From Ypsolopha sequella (taxonomy: Eukaryota > Arthropoda > Insecta > Lepidoptera > Ypsolophidae), in the NCBI GenBank assembly GCA_934047225.1, contig OW204010.1, positions 886,294 through 950,293 on the forward strand: a stretch of 64,000 bases of DNA. The letters run 5' to 3'. A model generated the notes under the pieces. The model saw only the letters and a program-made list of their open reading frames with translations, ran no database searches and was not told the origin of the DNA. Positions within the stretch are counted from its first letter, which is position 1, and every line of letters begins with the position of its first letter. A program made the translations under genes and the position numbers. Below, in pieces: positions 22,148 to 31,011 of the stretch.

Positions 22148-23406
22148 CCGGTTGCATATTTTTTTTGCAGCCCTTTCCCGGCAAAAAACATTTTGTGATC
22201 TTGAGAATACCTATGTCGGGTAGGTAATTCCGCGCCGACTAGAACATTCCATTTATCGGTATAGAACCGGCCCCCCCCCCCGTCCCCGGCACAGAATAAA
22301 CTCACTTTCATCCCGTTGGTTATTATTATTCAGCTCAGATAATATAATTATATCCTTTTGGATCACCCATTTTGTTTAAACAAATAACAAAATTTTATAG
22401 ACCCGGTGCCGGGTATTAATTTGACACCTTATCTTGTGTTCTGGAATTGGTTATCCATTCAGCCCAATTGTTTGTTACAGTCCACTATATTTCTTTATTA
22501 AACCTCCCCCGTCACTCCCCGGGATTAATTATCAGCCCCTATAAACCCCATACGTAAAATTAATTAAACTCAAAGTCAGCATTTTGCTCAATACTGTTAG
22601 GTACCATTTTTTACATGTAACTCCCGACCCAATCTTTTCAAATGTTCTCGAAGTGATTCAACTCTGCTCGTAAATAGTTCACATTTTAGTTTCATAACGT
22701 GTTACAAGTTTTGTATCGCCCGAAAAGTTGTAAATCTACCCACGTATTTTGCGAGATATTTTTTCGGTGCGAGTATAAATTTGCTTTATTTCGTGCATTT
22801 ACGTAAGTTACGCACATACGTAAAACCCACGTATACATAAATTATTACGTTACCAAAGCTTGATTTGCATCATTGGATTGTCCGCTCATTTAGATCCGAT
22901 TTCGGCCAGGTAAATACATTCTTTGTTTGTTTACACACCCAATGAGGCAGTAGGTAGGTATTTTGGTCTAAAAATAGAATCGTCGACGACTGATGTTTTT
23001 TGTTGTAGATGTACTTTCGTGCAAGCAAGAACTAACGTGTATTGTCGGCACACTTTTCGGTATTTAATGTTACGGTAATCTCGTGTCGCAGTAATATATT
23101 GCCGACAGTTTTTTCGTGTTATTGTATGCTTTTTTAACCGGGTATATATATAGCACAAATATAGTAAACATTTTTTTTTCTCTTCTCATCTCTGATCTTA
23201 TTGTTAATGGTACACATATAGGGTGTTCCATGTTGGTTTATCAGCTCATATACAGGTTGTTTAAAAAAAAAAAAATTTATTATTTTTTTTTTTTTCTCTC
23301 TGTCGGGTTTATTTTCCGTGTTCCGTTTGAACATAGCCTTTGTTATTTCGGCCCGCGCAAGTTACAAGCTATCCGCACGTTGGAGTTGGTAGCGCTCAAG
23401 TTTTAA

Positions 23407-23654
23407 TAACTCATTTTCACATATAGTCACACTCATCACACATTCAATCAGCACATACACACTCAGCTCATTTTCACTCACACATTCAATCAGCACATAC
23501 ACACTCAGCTCATTTTCATTCACACACACTCAGCTCATTTTCACTCACACATTCACTCATCACATACACACTCAGCTCATTTTCACTCAGCGCACTCAGC
23601 ACACTCATCACACACACACACTCATCACATACACACTCAGTTCATTTTCACTCA
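23407..23654 (+). repeat. unit 2: CTCA/CACA-rich minisatellite before the BEL frame
   Basis: Repeats of CACTCAGCTCATTTTCACTC and CACATTCAATCAGCACATAC run straight into the ATG of the BEL frame. A CA run within it differs in length between units: in unit 3 (39885-40130) it is two bases shorter than here. Confidence 0.8.
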
Positions 23655-24461
23655 ATGACTTCAACTCCAACAGAGAATTCTTGTAACTCCGCACAACGTG
23701 TAGTAAACGTCACTAACACACCAATTTTGTTGCCAACCGTCTCACTTAAAATAGCAGACGTACATGGTCAATTTCACTCAGCACGAGCCCTGTTAGGTTT
23801 TATCTCACGTCGCGGTACTCCAGTTCTCATTCGCTCAGACTGCGGCACAAACTATGTAGGTGCTAGAAATCAGCTCATTGAAGTTCAGAACTTCCTCAGG
23901 TCAAACAATGATGCAATCACTCACAAGCTCGCGAATCAGCACATAACTTGGTTCGGCGCTCTGCACGAAATAATACTCAACTCAAGACCCCTCTGCCCGA
24001 TTTCATCCGACCCTACGGACTTTGACCCTCTCACGGCCGGACATTTCATTATTGGTCGTCCGCTCACCGCTCTACCTGAGCAGTCTTTTTACGACAGACC
24101 CATATCTGCTCTTAAACGCTTTCAGCTCATTCAAGCGCTCTCTCAGCGCTTTTGGATTCTCTGGTCCAGATCCTACCTCCATACCCTGCAAACCCGCTCC
24201 AAATGGCTCTCCACTTCTTCCCCTCCTCAAGTGGGTGAACTGGTCCTCATCAAAGAGGATGACCTGCCTCCGCTCCAATGGAAGTTGGGAAGAATTCTCC
24301 GCACAATGCCTGGCAAGGATGGAGTGATCCAAGTTGTGGATCTGGACACAGCCCATGGAAATCTGCGACGACCTGTGTTCAAGATAGCCAGGCTGCCGTT
24401 GGATTCAGCTCAGGAGGAGTCGCAGCCCCGGCCCCCCCAGGATGTTCACGCCACAGCGTGA
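23655..24461 (+). CDS. unit 2: BEL/Pao pol remnant, protease fragment fused to integrase C-terminus
   Basis: 268 codons. Residues about 23-47 (ILLPTVSLKIADVHGQF..ARALL) match the start of BEL/Pao proteases but stop exactly where the DSGSQ active site should follow. The frame then jumps to integrase: RRGTPVLIRSDCGTNYVGA (residues 52-70, with one catalytic Asp at 62), ILNSRPL (107-113) and LTAGHFIIGRPL (126-137). The BEL-specific C-terminal domain follows, with WSRSYLHTLQTRSKW and VGELVLIKEDD (residues 170-203). The segment before ILNSRPL is also shortened, so the catalytic Glu region is missing. It cannot act as protease, RT or complete integrase. The frame ends inside the 3' LTR, as is usual in this group. 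Whether it is translated is unknown. Confidence 0.8.
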   Translation: MTSTPTENSCNSAQRVVNVTNTPILLPTVSLKIADVHGQFHSARALLGFISRRGTPVLIRSDCGTNYVGARNQLIEVQNFLRSNNDAITHKLANQHITWFGALHEIILNSRPLCPISSDPTDFDPLTAGHFIIGRPLTALPEQSFYDRPISALKRFQLIQALSQRFWILWSRSYLHTLQTRSKWLSTSSPPQVGELVLIKEDDLPPLQWKLGRILRTMPGKDGVIQVVDLDTAHGNLRRPVFKIARLPLDSAQEESQPRPPQDVHATA

Positions 24462-24908
24462 CGGTATGCGCATTTCAGCGCATGCGCAGAAAGTAACTCG
24501 CGACAGAATCGAGTCGCGCGCTGAGCACCGCTCGCTCGCTCTGTTCGGCTCGACAAGCCTCCCGAGGCGCACGTCTGCGCACTCGCGAGCTGGCGCCAAC
24601 CCGCGCGTTGGCTCACTCTCTCTTCCGCGCTAGACATTGTCCAAACAACCCGTGTGCACACATTCGCGCCGCCACAACCAAAACCTCTCATACCTAACAG
24701 TGTTGTGTTCATACCAGTGCTGTGTACATTACTCCAACCAAGACATTTAGCACATTCCTGCCCAAGGCGCCAGCTCCATCAGCCCACCAAGAAGAGACGC
24801 CACGCAGCACATACCAGCCCATCCAAAACAGGTTAGTTCACCCACAATCTTTTCTTCTCCCGTGTCATACCCTCAAATCCCATCAGCCCTGCATTCCTGT
24901 AGCCAGCG
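24443..24908 (+). repeat. unit 2: BEL 3' LTR, perhaps cut 6 bp short
   Basis: Matches the 5' LTR except for one visible base. It ends at GTAGCCAGCG and passes directly into AATTTGATATTCTGG, the start of X. If the natural LTR end is GGCTACA, the last six bases are missing, which would make this end a rearrangement junction. Confidence 0.85.
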
Positions 24909-25651
24909 AATTTGATATTCTGGTCAGTCGTGAGCTGGCCTAAGGGAAAGGCCTAAGGGCCTAAGGGCTTTTCCAAGGGAAAGCGTTGACTTTTGGGACA
25001 CCTGTTTACCCGTGGGATAAATCGCCAAGTGTTTAAAATATAGAAATTTATTTGTATCATAGTTTGAAATGTTCAGGTCCCTTTACGCAAAATGAAAAAA
25101 CAAAACTCCTTTAGGATTAATTTGTTGTCCCTATGTTTGTCTGTTTGTCCGTTTGTCTAGGCAATTTTTCTGAGTAAAATCAATAAATGCTAATATTTAC
25201 AGCCCTGTAAAACATACATATTATAACGTTTTTATGGCCTTTTGTTTAACTTTTTCATACAAATTTTCTCCTTATGAAAATATAGAGATCAACACTTGAC
25301 ATAATATTTTGCATTTGAAAGAAAGCACAGAAAGGAACTGTAGAACAAATTATGTAAAAAATATAAAAACCATATCGTTCTATTCTAAAGGGATTAATAA
25401 TTTACTGTTTGTTCAATGTGGCGATAGCTTTGTTTATTATTATTTTTTTCTTTGTTACCAAGATAACAAATATTTTCATACAAGGTTTTCCTTAAGGGCT
25501 ATTTCTCCGAATTTGTAACAAAATATTAAGAAATAATTATAACGGTAAAGTACAACTTTTAGCTAAGACAATTTATTGTTAAAAGTTTGCTATATGCATA
25601 AACATTTTAATGATATTATGGTATCTTCAAAATAATTGGGTTTTCCATAAG
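24909..25651 (+). repeat. unit 2: X segment, right copy (743 bp)
   Basis: A second X that begins at the LTR edge and continues into CGTGATATCAG, as unit 1 does. So unit 2 has X-BEL-X where unit 1 has a single X. Confidence 0.9.
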
Positions 25652-26857
25652 CGTGATATCAGATTATTTAAGAAATTTACGGCTGTTATCACGACGACGG
25701 ATAAGCCAATTATTTTATTACTATTGTAATATAATTAAAAATATGTTTATGCATACAGCAGACTTTTAACTATAAGTTTTCTTAACTAAAAGTTGTATTT
25801 TTACTTATTGAAATTGTATTTCTCATCAAGAAGTGCAAGATGACAAGATATTCAAAATGAGTTAATTGAATTTTTGAAATGGTTTCAGGTAAAAACAGTT
25901 TTCCATGAAATGGTAACTGTTTATGCTTAGCAAAGTGTGTAAACTTAGTCATCTTAAGATGAACGACGCCTGTATTTCTCTCTTTTTTATTTCCAGTATA
26001 GATAAAAATATACAAACTTGTTAAACTTTGCTGTAGCATAGCAAATTTTATAAGGTGCGGTTATCTCAGAGTTTTTGCATCATTGCTCAAAGTTTTCGCA
26101 TCGTTGTTTGCTTGTTGGTTGGTTCATGTCAAAAGTTGAGTTGTTATCGATAAATTCCGATTTTTTTTCGTTCGCTGGGTGGTACGTGTTTGAAGTGAGT
26201 GGTTTGACATGTAGTTCGTTCACTTGGCTTGTGCGAAGGTCCGTTTCCTAAAGCAATGCTCGGCCAGTGTTTTAGCTGTCAAGTCGTGTTTTGTTTTACC
26301 TTTTTTTGGTTCTTTGTTCGGGAAAGAAAAACATTGCGATTGTGCCAAGACGAGTTTGTTGATAAAGAAAAGAAGGATTTTGGAGGTGATTGATGGAGTA
26401 AAAAGGATTTTTTGGCCGGGATGGTGGGAAATCTGATCTATTGTCAGATCATGGGTTTATTGTTGTTTTTGCTTCTTTCGTGATCTTGGTCCTGATGGCT
26501 GAGTGACGGCAGCGCGTGGAGAAACACGGTCAAGCTGCCTTTATTAGCGAGGTTGGAGTTCATTCACCTTGAAGTTGGACAGTGGTCGGCATGCCAGTTC
26601 AGGTGGAAAATGTTGGCGTATTACAAGTACGAGTATGTGACGTAGATTTTATTTTTATCCTCACATTATAAAAGGTGGCTTGGACGGAATGTTTCCAGAA
26701 CATTTAGATTTATGACTTTTTAAACCAAGTGTAAATTCTTCTTCCTGTTTCATTTGGATAACCTAAAATGTAAAATTTCATAGTTCCGTAATTTTTCCTG
26801 GTAATACTGAATGGTGTATCAGACGATTTAGTCAAAAGAGAATGTCGACAAATATTA
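25652..26857. other. unit 2: spacer between X and LINE
   Basis: Counterpart of 9120-10319. A 6-bp insertion (ACAAGTACGAGTATG at about 26625, against ACAAGTATG in unit 1) is shared with units 3 and 4. No gene. Confidence 0.6.
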
Positions 26858-29711
26858 TTCAAATTCAAAATTCAAATTTAATTTATTTGTGATTATAAGT
26901 TTACAAATGGTGTTCAAACATAATATAAAGTCCTTTATAATCTGTCATTTGACATACAAATATAAAACAACTAACAAAATACAAAATACGAAATAAAAAT
27001 TGAAACACATAAACACACAAATGCTAAAATTTCAAATATTTAAAAAATGTCAGTATTTAATATAAATGTCAACGGTTAACTAACCTCACGTAAGAAATAA
27101 TTATAAGTAGGCATGCCATTCATTATATTACACTTAAAATATTATAATGTTAAGTTACACAAACTTGTTTACAAATTCAACACAATAAAATAATATGTCC
27201 TGATTCAAAATAATAAAAATATTAACCTGTTATAGATTTATCATTCAAAAATTCATTAACTGAATAGTACGCTTTGTCTATTAAAAAAGTCTTGAGTTGT
27301 TTTATAAATTCATTCATATTATTGAAATCCCGAATAAATTTAGGTATTTTATTGTATATAGAAGGTGCCATGGCAAATATACTGTTGTGAAAAAGTGAGG
27401 TTTTACATTGTACGAGGCGCAGACGATCACAGCGTCTTGCTTGTGTAACATATTGAAAATACTCTGGGTGCGATCTTACAAAAATTGCAGTTTCATATAT
27501 GTACAGCGCTGGTACTGTGAGTAATTTTAATTGCTTGAATTTTGGTACACAAGTGTCCGTTTTTCGCAACCTACAGATAGCCCTTATGCATCTTTTTTGG
27601 GATCTTAGTACCGTCTCCATGCCAGTAGCGTTTCCCCAGAATATTATCCCATATTTGAGAGTTGGAACCACATATCCATAATAAGCTGTGAGTACTGTTT
27701 TGCGATTTACAGTTTTACCCAGCATGTAAAGGGCATAAGAAAACTGAGTTACTTTTGCACTGACTTGGTCAATATGTATATTCCATTTCAAGTTATTATC
27801 AATTTGCAAGCCTAAAAATTTGGTTACCCTAATTTCCTCAATGGTTTTACCTCCAAACTGTATATTCATCGTAAGGTTTGAATAATTCCTTTGTTTAAAA
27901 GACATTATACTCGTTTTATCTATATTAAGTTTCAGATTATTTTGTTTTAGCCAATTAGTGATTGAGTCAAGGTCCATGTTTATATCACTTTCATTTTCGC
28001 AAATAACAGTGCTGTCGTCAGCATATAAAACCATCGGGTGCTTGATACATTTCGGCAAATCATTTATGTATATGAGGAATAATAATGGACCCAGAACACT
28101 GCCTTGTGGCACACCGTAGTGCACACTTCTAGCGTGAGATATGTATGATTTTTCAGTTTTAGATGTAGGGCATATACGTTCAATTTTGGTTATTTGAGTT
28201 CTGTCGCTTAAGTATGATTTTATTAAATTATTAACATTTCCTCTTACGCCATAATTTTCTAGTTTTTGTAATAGGATTTTTTGGTCCACGTGATCAAACG
28301 CTTTTGTCATGTCTAAATAGAGTGCGAATATTGGCAGTCGATTATCGACTCTCTTATATATTTTATTAAAAAAATCGTAAATCGCGAGATCAATATTTTT
28401 ATTTTTCCTGAATCCGTTTTGCTCGTGCACTAGTATATTGTTAGTTTCGAAGTATTTATATAATCTGTGGTGAATTATGTTCTCGATGATCTTAGACATT
28501 ATGGAAATTAGTGCAACTGGTCTGTAGAACTCCATGTTTTCTTTATCGTCTTTTTTGAATAAAGGTTTTATGACAGACAATTTAAGTTTCTTTGGAAAAA
28601 CACCGCGTTCTATGCATAGGTTAGTGACGTGACTTAATATTGGCGCAATTATTAGAGAAACATATTTTATTACTCGTGTACATATATTATCATACCCGGT
28701 ACTATTCGTATTTTTTAAGTTTGCAATAACATGATATATTTCTTCGGGACAGGTAGGTTCCATAAACAGCGAATGAGGTTTGCTTAATATGTGTGGTAAA
28801 TTATTATTTTTTATGTTGTCCTTTGTCACTGGTACTACTTCATCAATAAAGTAATTATTAAAAGCTTCTGCTATTTCACGTGGGTTTTTAATAAGTCCAT
28901 CGCTAATTTTTATTTGTGCTATATAATCTCTAGGAAAGTTGTCTTTTGCTTGATTTATAACTTGCCATGTAGCTTTTGATTTATTTTTTGCTTCTGTAAT
29001 GTGATAATTGTTTTGTGCCTTTTTTGTTTGTGTTATGACATGTTTTAATCTTTTAGAATAGGTTTTAAATTTGTGTTTGTTTTCCGGTGTTCGAGTTGTC
29101 CTGTACTTCCAAAGAAGGTCCCTACAGCGCTTACTGCAGTTTTTGATGCCTCTTGATAGCCATTTAGGGGATTTTTTTGTTGTGTGTTTTACTTTTATAA
29201 TAGGGAAACACAACTCATAAAACATAGTAAAATAAAAGTTGTCAAATGCTTCATCAGGATCCACTGAGGAGTATGTGTCAGTAAAATGTATTTTTTCCAG
29301 ACATTGACCGAACTTTAGTATGTTTTCTTTCGAATAATCCCGTTTTAACGTGTACCAGCACTTGAGCTTCGAAGTCTTCTTGACAGGGCACTTCAATAAT
29401 TGTGCTGTGTGATCAGATACAGCGAACTCGAATATTTCCCCTTTGCTACCACGTATGTTATGAATTATATTATCTAAACATGTTCCACTACAGGGACGTG
29501 TTGGTTGTCTAATAGCAAATTTTAAATTACTGCTTAATACCAGCTCCTCAAATTCCTTAGAAAATTTTGTCTTTACTAAGAGATCGGTATTAAAATCTCC
29601 GCATATTACCAGTTTCATTTTCCCATTGAAAATGAGCAAGTTTATCATCTCATTTAATTTATTAAAAAATATGTCATAGTAATGATCATTGTTTTTATTA
29701 TTTAGATGGAT
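26858..29711 (-). mobile_element. unit 2: 5'-truncated CR1/Jockey-group LINE with open RT frame
   Basis: Extends from the A/T-rich 3' end to an in-frame TGA at 29712-29714, which marks the limit of coding sequence. The 3' UTR is about 360 bp. Confidence 0.85.
27222..29648 (-). CDS. unit 2: LINE endonuclease-reverse transcriptase, intact 808-codon frame
   Basis: The protein would cut target DNA and copy LINE RNA into it. Endonuclease remains: GDFN (residues 17-20) and SDHT (78-81). RT: FYRPVALISI (374-383), NGFRKNKNIDLAI (411-423), motif A LYLDMTKAFDHVD with Asp446, motif B GVPQGSVLGPLL (512-523) and YADD (542-545). A C-terminal region with GNATGMETVLRSQKRCIRAI follows, typical of the CR1/Jockey group. 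The frame stays open 21 codons upstream of the first ATG (to 29711), through DHYYDIFFNKLNE, so that ATG is probably not the natural start. The N-terminal half of the endonuclease and ORF1 are lost. All RT catalytic residues are present, but the copy lacks a promoter. It differs from unit 3 by Ile for Thr in AQIKISDGL. Confidence 0.88.
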   Translation of the reverse strand: MINLLIFNGKMKLVICGDFNTDLLVKTKFSKEFEELVLSSNLKFAIRQPTRPCSGTCLDNIIHNIRGSKGEIFEFAVSDHTAQLLKCPVKKTSKLKCWYTLKRDYSKENILKFGQCLEKIHFTDTYSSVDPDEAFDNFYFTMFYELCFPIIKVKHTTKKSPKWLSRGIKNCSKRCRDLLWKYRTTRTPENKHKFKTYSKRLKHVITQTKKAQNNYHITEAKNKSKATWQVINQAKDNFPRDYIAQIKISDGLIKNPREIAEAFNNYFIDEVVPVTKDNIKNNNLPHILSKPHSLFMEPTCPEEIYHVIANLKNTNSTGYDNICTRVIKYVSLIIAPILSHVTNLCIERGVFPKKLKLSVIKPLFKKDDKENMEFYRPVALISIMSKIIENIIHHRLYKYFETNNILVHEQNGFRKNKNIDLAIYDFFNKIYKRVDNRLPIFALYLDMTKAFDHVDQKILLQKLENYGVRGNVNNLIKSYLSDRTQITKIERICPTSKTEKSYISHARSVHYGVPQGSVLGPLLFLIYINDLPKCIKHPMVLYADDSTVICENESDINMDLDSITNWLKQNNLKLNIDKTSIMSFKQRNYSNLTMNIQFGGKTIEEIRVTKFLGLQIDNNLKWNIHIDQVSAKVTQFSYALYMLGKTVNRKTVLTAYYGYVVPTLKYGIIFWGNATGMETVLRSQKRCIRAICRLRKTDTCVPKFKQLKLLTVPALYIYETAIFVRSHPEYFQYVTQARRCDRLRLVQCKTSLFHNSIFAMAPSIYNKIPKFIRDFNNMNEFIKQLKTFLIDKAYYSVNEFLNDKSITG

Positions 29712-29801
29712 TCACGGCTCCACTGAGCTAGATTTTATTTGGAAATTAGTTTCCTTGTTTTTTTCAAGTTTTCTTACTCTTAAAGTTTTTTTTATGTAGA
29801 T

Positions 29802-30107
29802 TCACAAGATTTAATGTAATATAGTTACCTGTGGTTAAGGCGGTACCTAACCCAACCAGACTATTCACTTAAAGGTTTTAGTAATGTCTTGGCAGAATTT
29901 ATTCCGAATGTAATATTGCTACCTGTTGTTAAGGCGGTACCTGTCACAACTATTTGATGTTCTAAAAGTTTTAGTAATGTCTTGGCAGAATTTATTCCGA
30001 ATGTAATATTGCTACCTGATGTTAAGGCGGTAACTGTCACAACTATTTGAGGTTCTAAAAGTTTTAATAATGACTTGGCCAAAATTTTGTTACAATGTAA
30101 TATTGTT
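29802..30107. repeat. unit 2: 93-bp minisatellite
   Basis: Counterpart of 13265-13570, with the same copy number and register. The minus-strand 73-codon frame is kept. Confidence 0.8.
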
Positions 30108-30253
30108 AGTTACATCTTCAGTCGTGTGAAATTATACATATTTTTGATAAAGTTAAATACAAATAATTGTAAAGTACCTCGAAGTTTTCTTCAGAACCTT
30201 TTTCCAACTATTAGGTTACAATAAGGTCACTTTTTGACTTTATTTGTTAAGAA

Positions 30254-30294
30254 GCACGACTGGTGGAAAAGACCGGGTACCCGCCGGTCGTGCC
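30254..30294. repeat. unit 2: GC-rich hairpin
   Basis: GCACGACTGGTGG pairs with CCGCCGGTCGTGC; the two mismatches would be G-U pairs in RNA. It is better paired than in unit 1. Confidence 0.5.
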
Positions 30295-30512
30295 ACTTTA
30301 CATTGCGTAAAAACGAGGCAATATTGACGATATCCTGACAGCTATTATGATGGTGTTTTATCAAATTTTGCTTTTTGGGCTGTATAGAGACGTAGCTAGA
30401 TGTCACTAGAATATACTCATGAAAAAAGATATGAAGAAAATAAGCTGTAGACTTCACATTCGGTTTATACCTATTGTATGAATTTTAAGAAAAATACAGG
30501 GGTAAAGGGACC

Positions 30513-31011
30513 TCTTAAGGAAAACCTTGTATTATACTATTTGTTATCTTAGTAAAAAATAATTCAAGGAAAAAAATAAACAAAGCTATCGCCACATTGA
30601 ACAGTAGATAATTAATCCCTTTATAATAGAACAACATAGTTTTCATATTTTTTACATTATTTGTTCAACAATTCCTTTCTGTGTTGACTTTTAAATGCAA
30701 AATATTATCTAAAGTGTTCATCCCTACATTTTCATAGTGAGAAAATTTGTATGAAAAACGTAAAAAAAAACGTAAAAACCTAAAACGTAATATAAATAAA
30801 AACGTCAAAAGTATGTTTTTACAGCTCTATAGAGGGCCGTTAATATTGGTATTTATTAATTTTACCCAGAAAAAATTGTCTAGACAAACGGACATGACCT
30901 GAACCTGAACATGTACCGACAGGATTATCTACGATCTAATAATTTTGCCATGCACTGTAAATATTTCAAAATAAATTTCTATATTTTAAATACTTGGCGA
31001 TTTATCCCAAG
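30513..31011 (-). repeat. unit 2: X' with a private ~60-bp deletion
   Basis: After GACAAACGGACA (about 30893) the tract present in units 1 and 3 (GACAGACAAACATAGGG through GCGTAACAG) is replaced by a short TGACCTGA filler before AACCTGAACATG. This accounts for the shorter period measured across unit 2. Confidence 0.85.

Larger units (their letters stand above)
21450..24908 (+). mobile_element. unit 2: internally deleted BEL/Pao LTR retrotransposon
   Basis: Two 466-bp LTRs (21450-21915, 24443-24908) enclose about 2.5 kb, against roughly 5 kb or more in autonomous BEL/Pao elements. The visible coding part is one 268-codon frame fusing a protease remnant to the integrase C-terminal region. Gag, reverse transcriptase and RNase H are absent. 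The LTRs differ at one visible base (GAAAAGACGCC against GAAGAGACGCC), and the same difference separates the 5' and 3' LTRs in units 3 and 4. There was therefore one insertion, amplified later with the unit. The element is flanked by 743-bp X copies instead of a short target duplication. Confidence 0.9.

Noticed and set aside
24072..24356. 94-codon minus-strand frame overlapping the BEL frame
   Set aside because: Antisense shadow of the integrase region; no domain.
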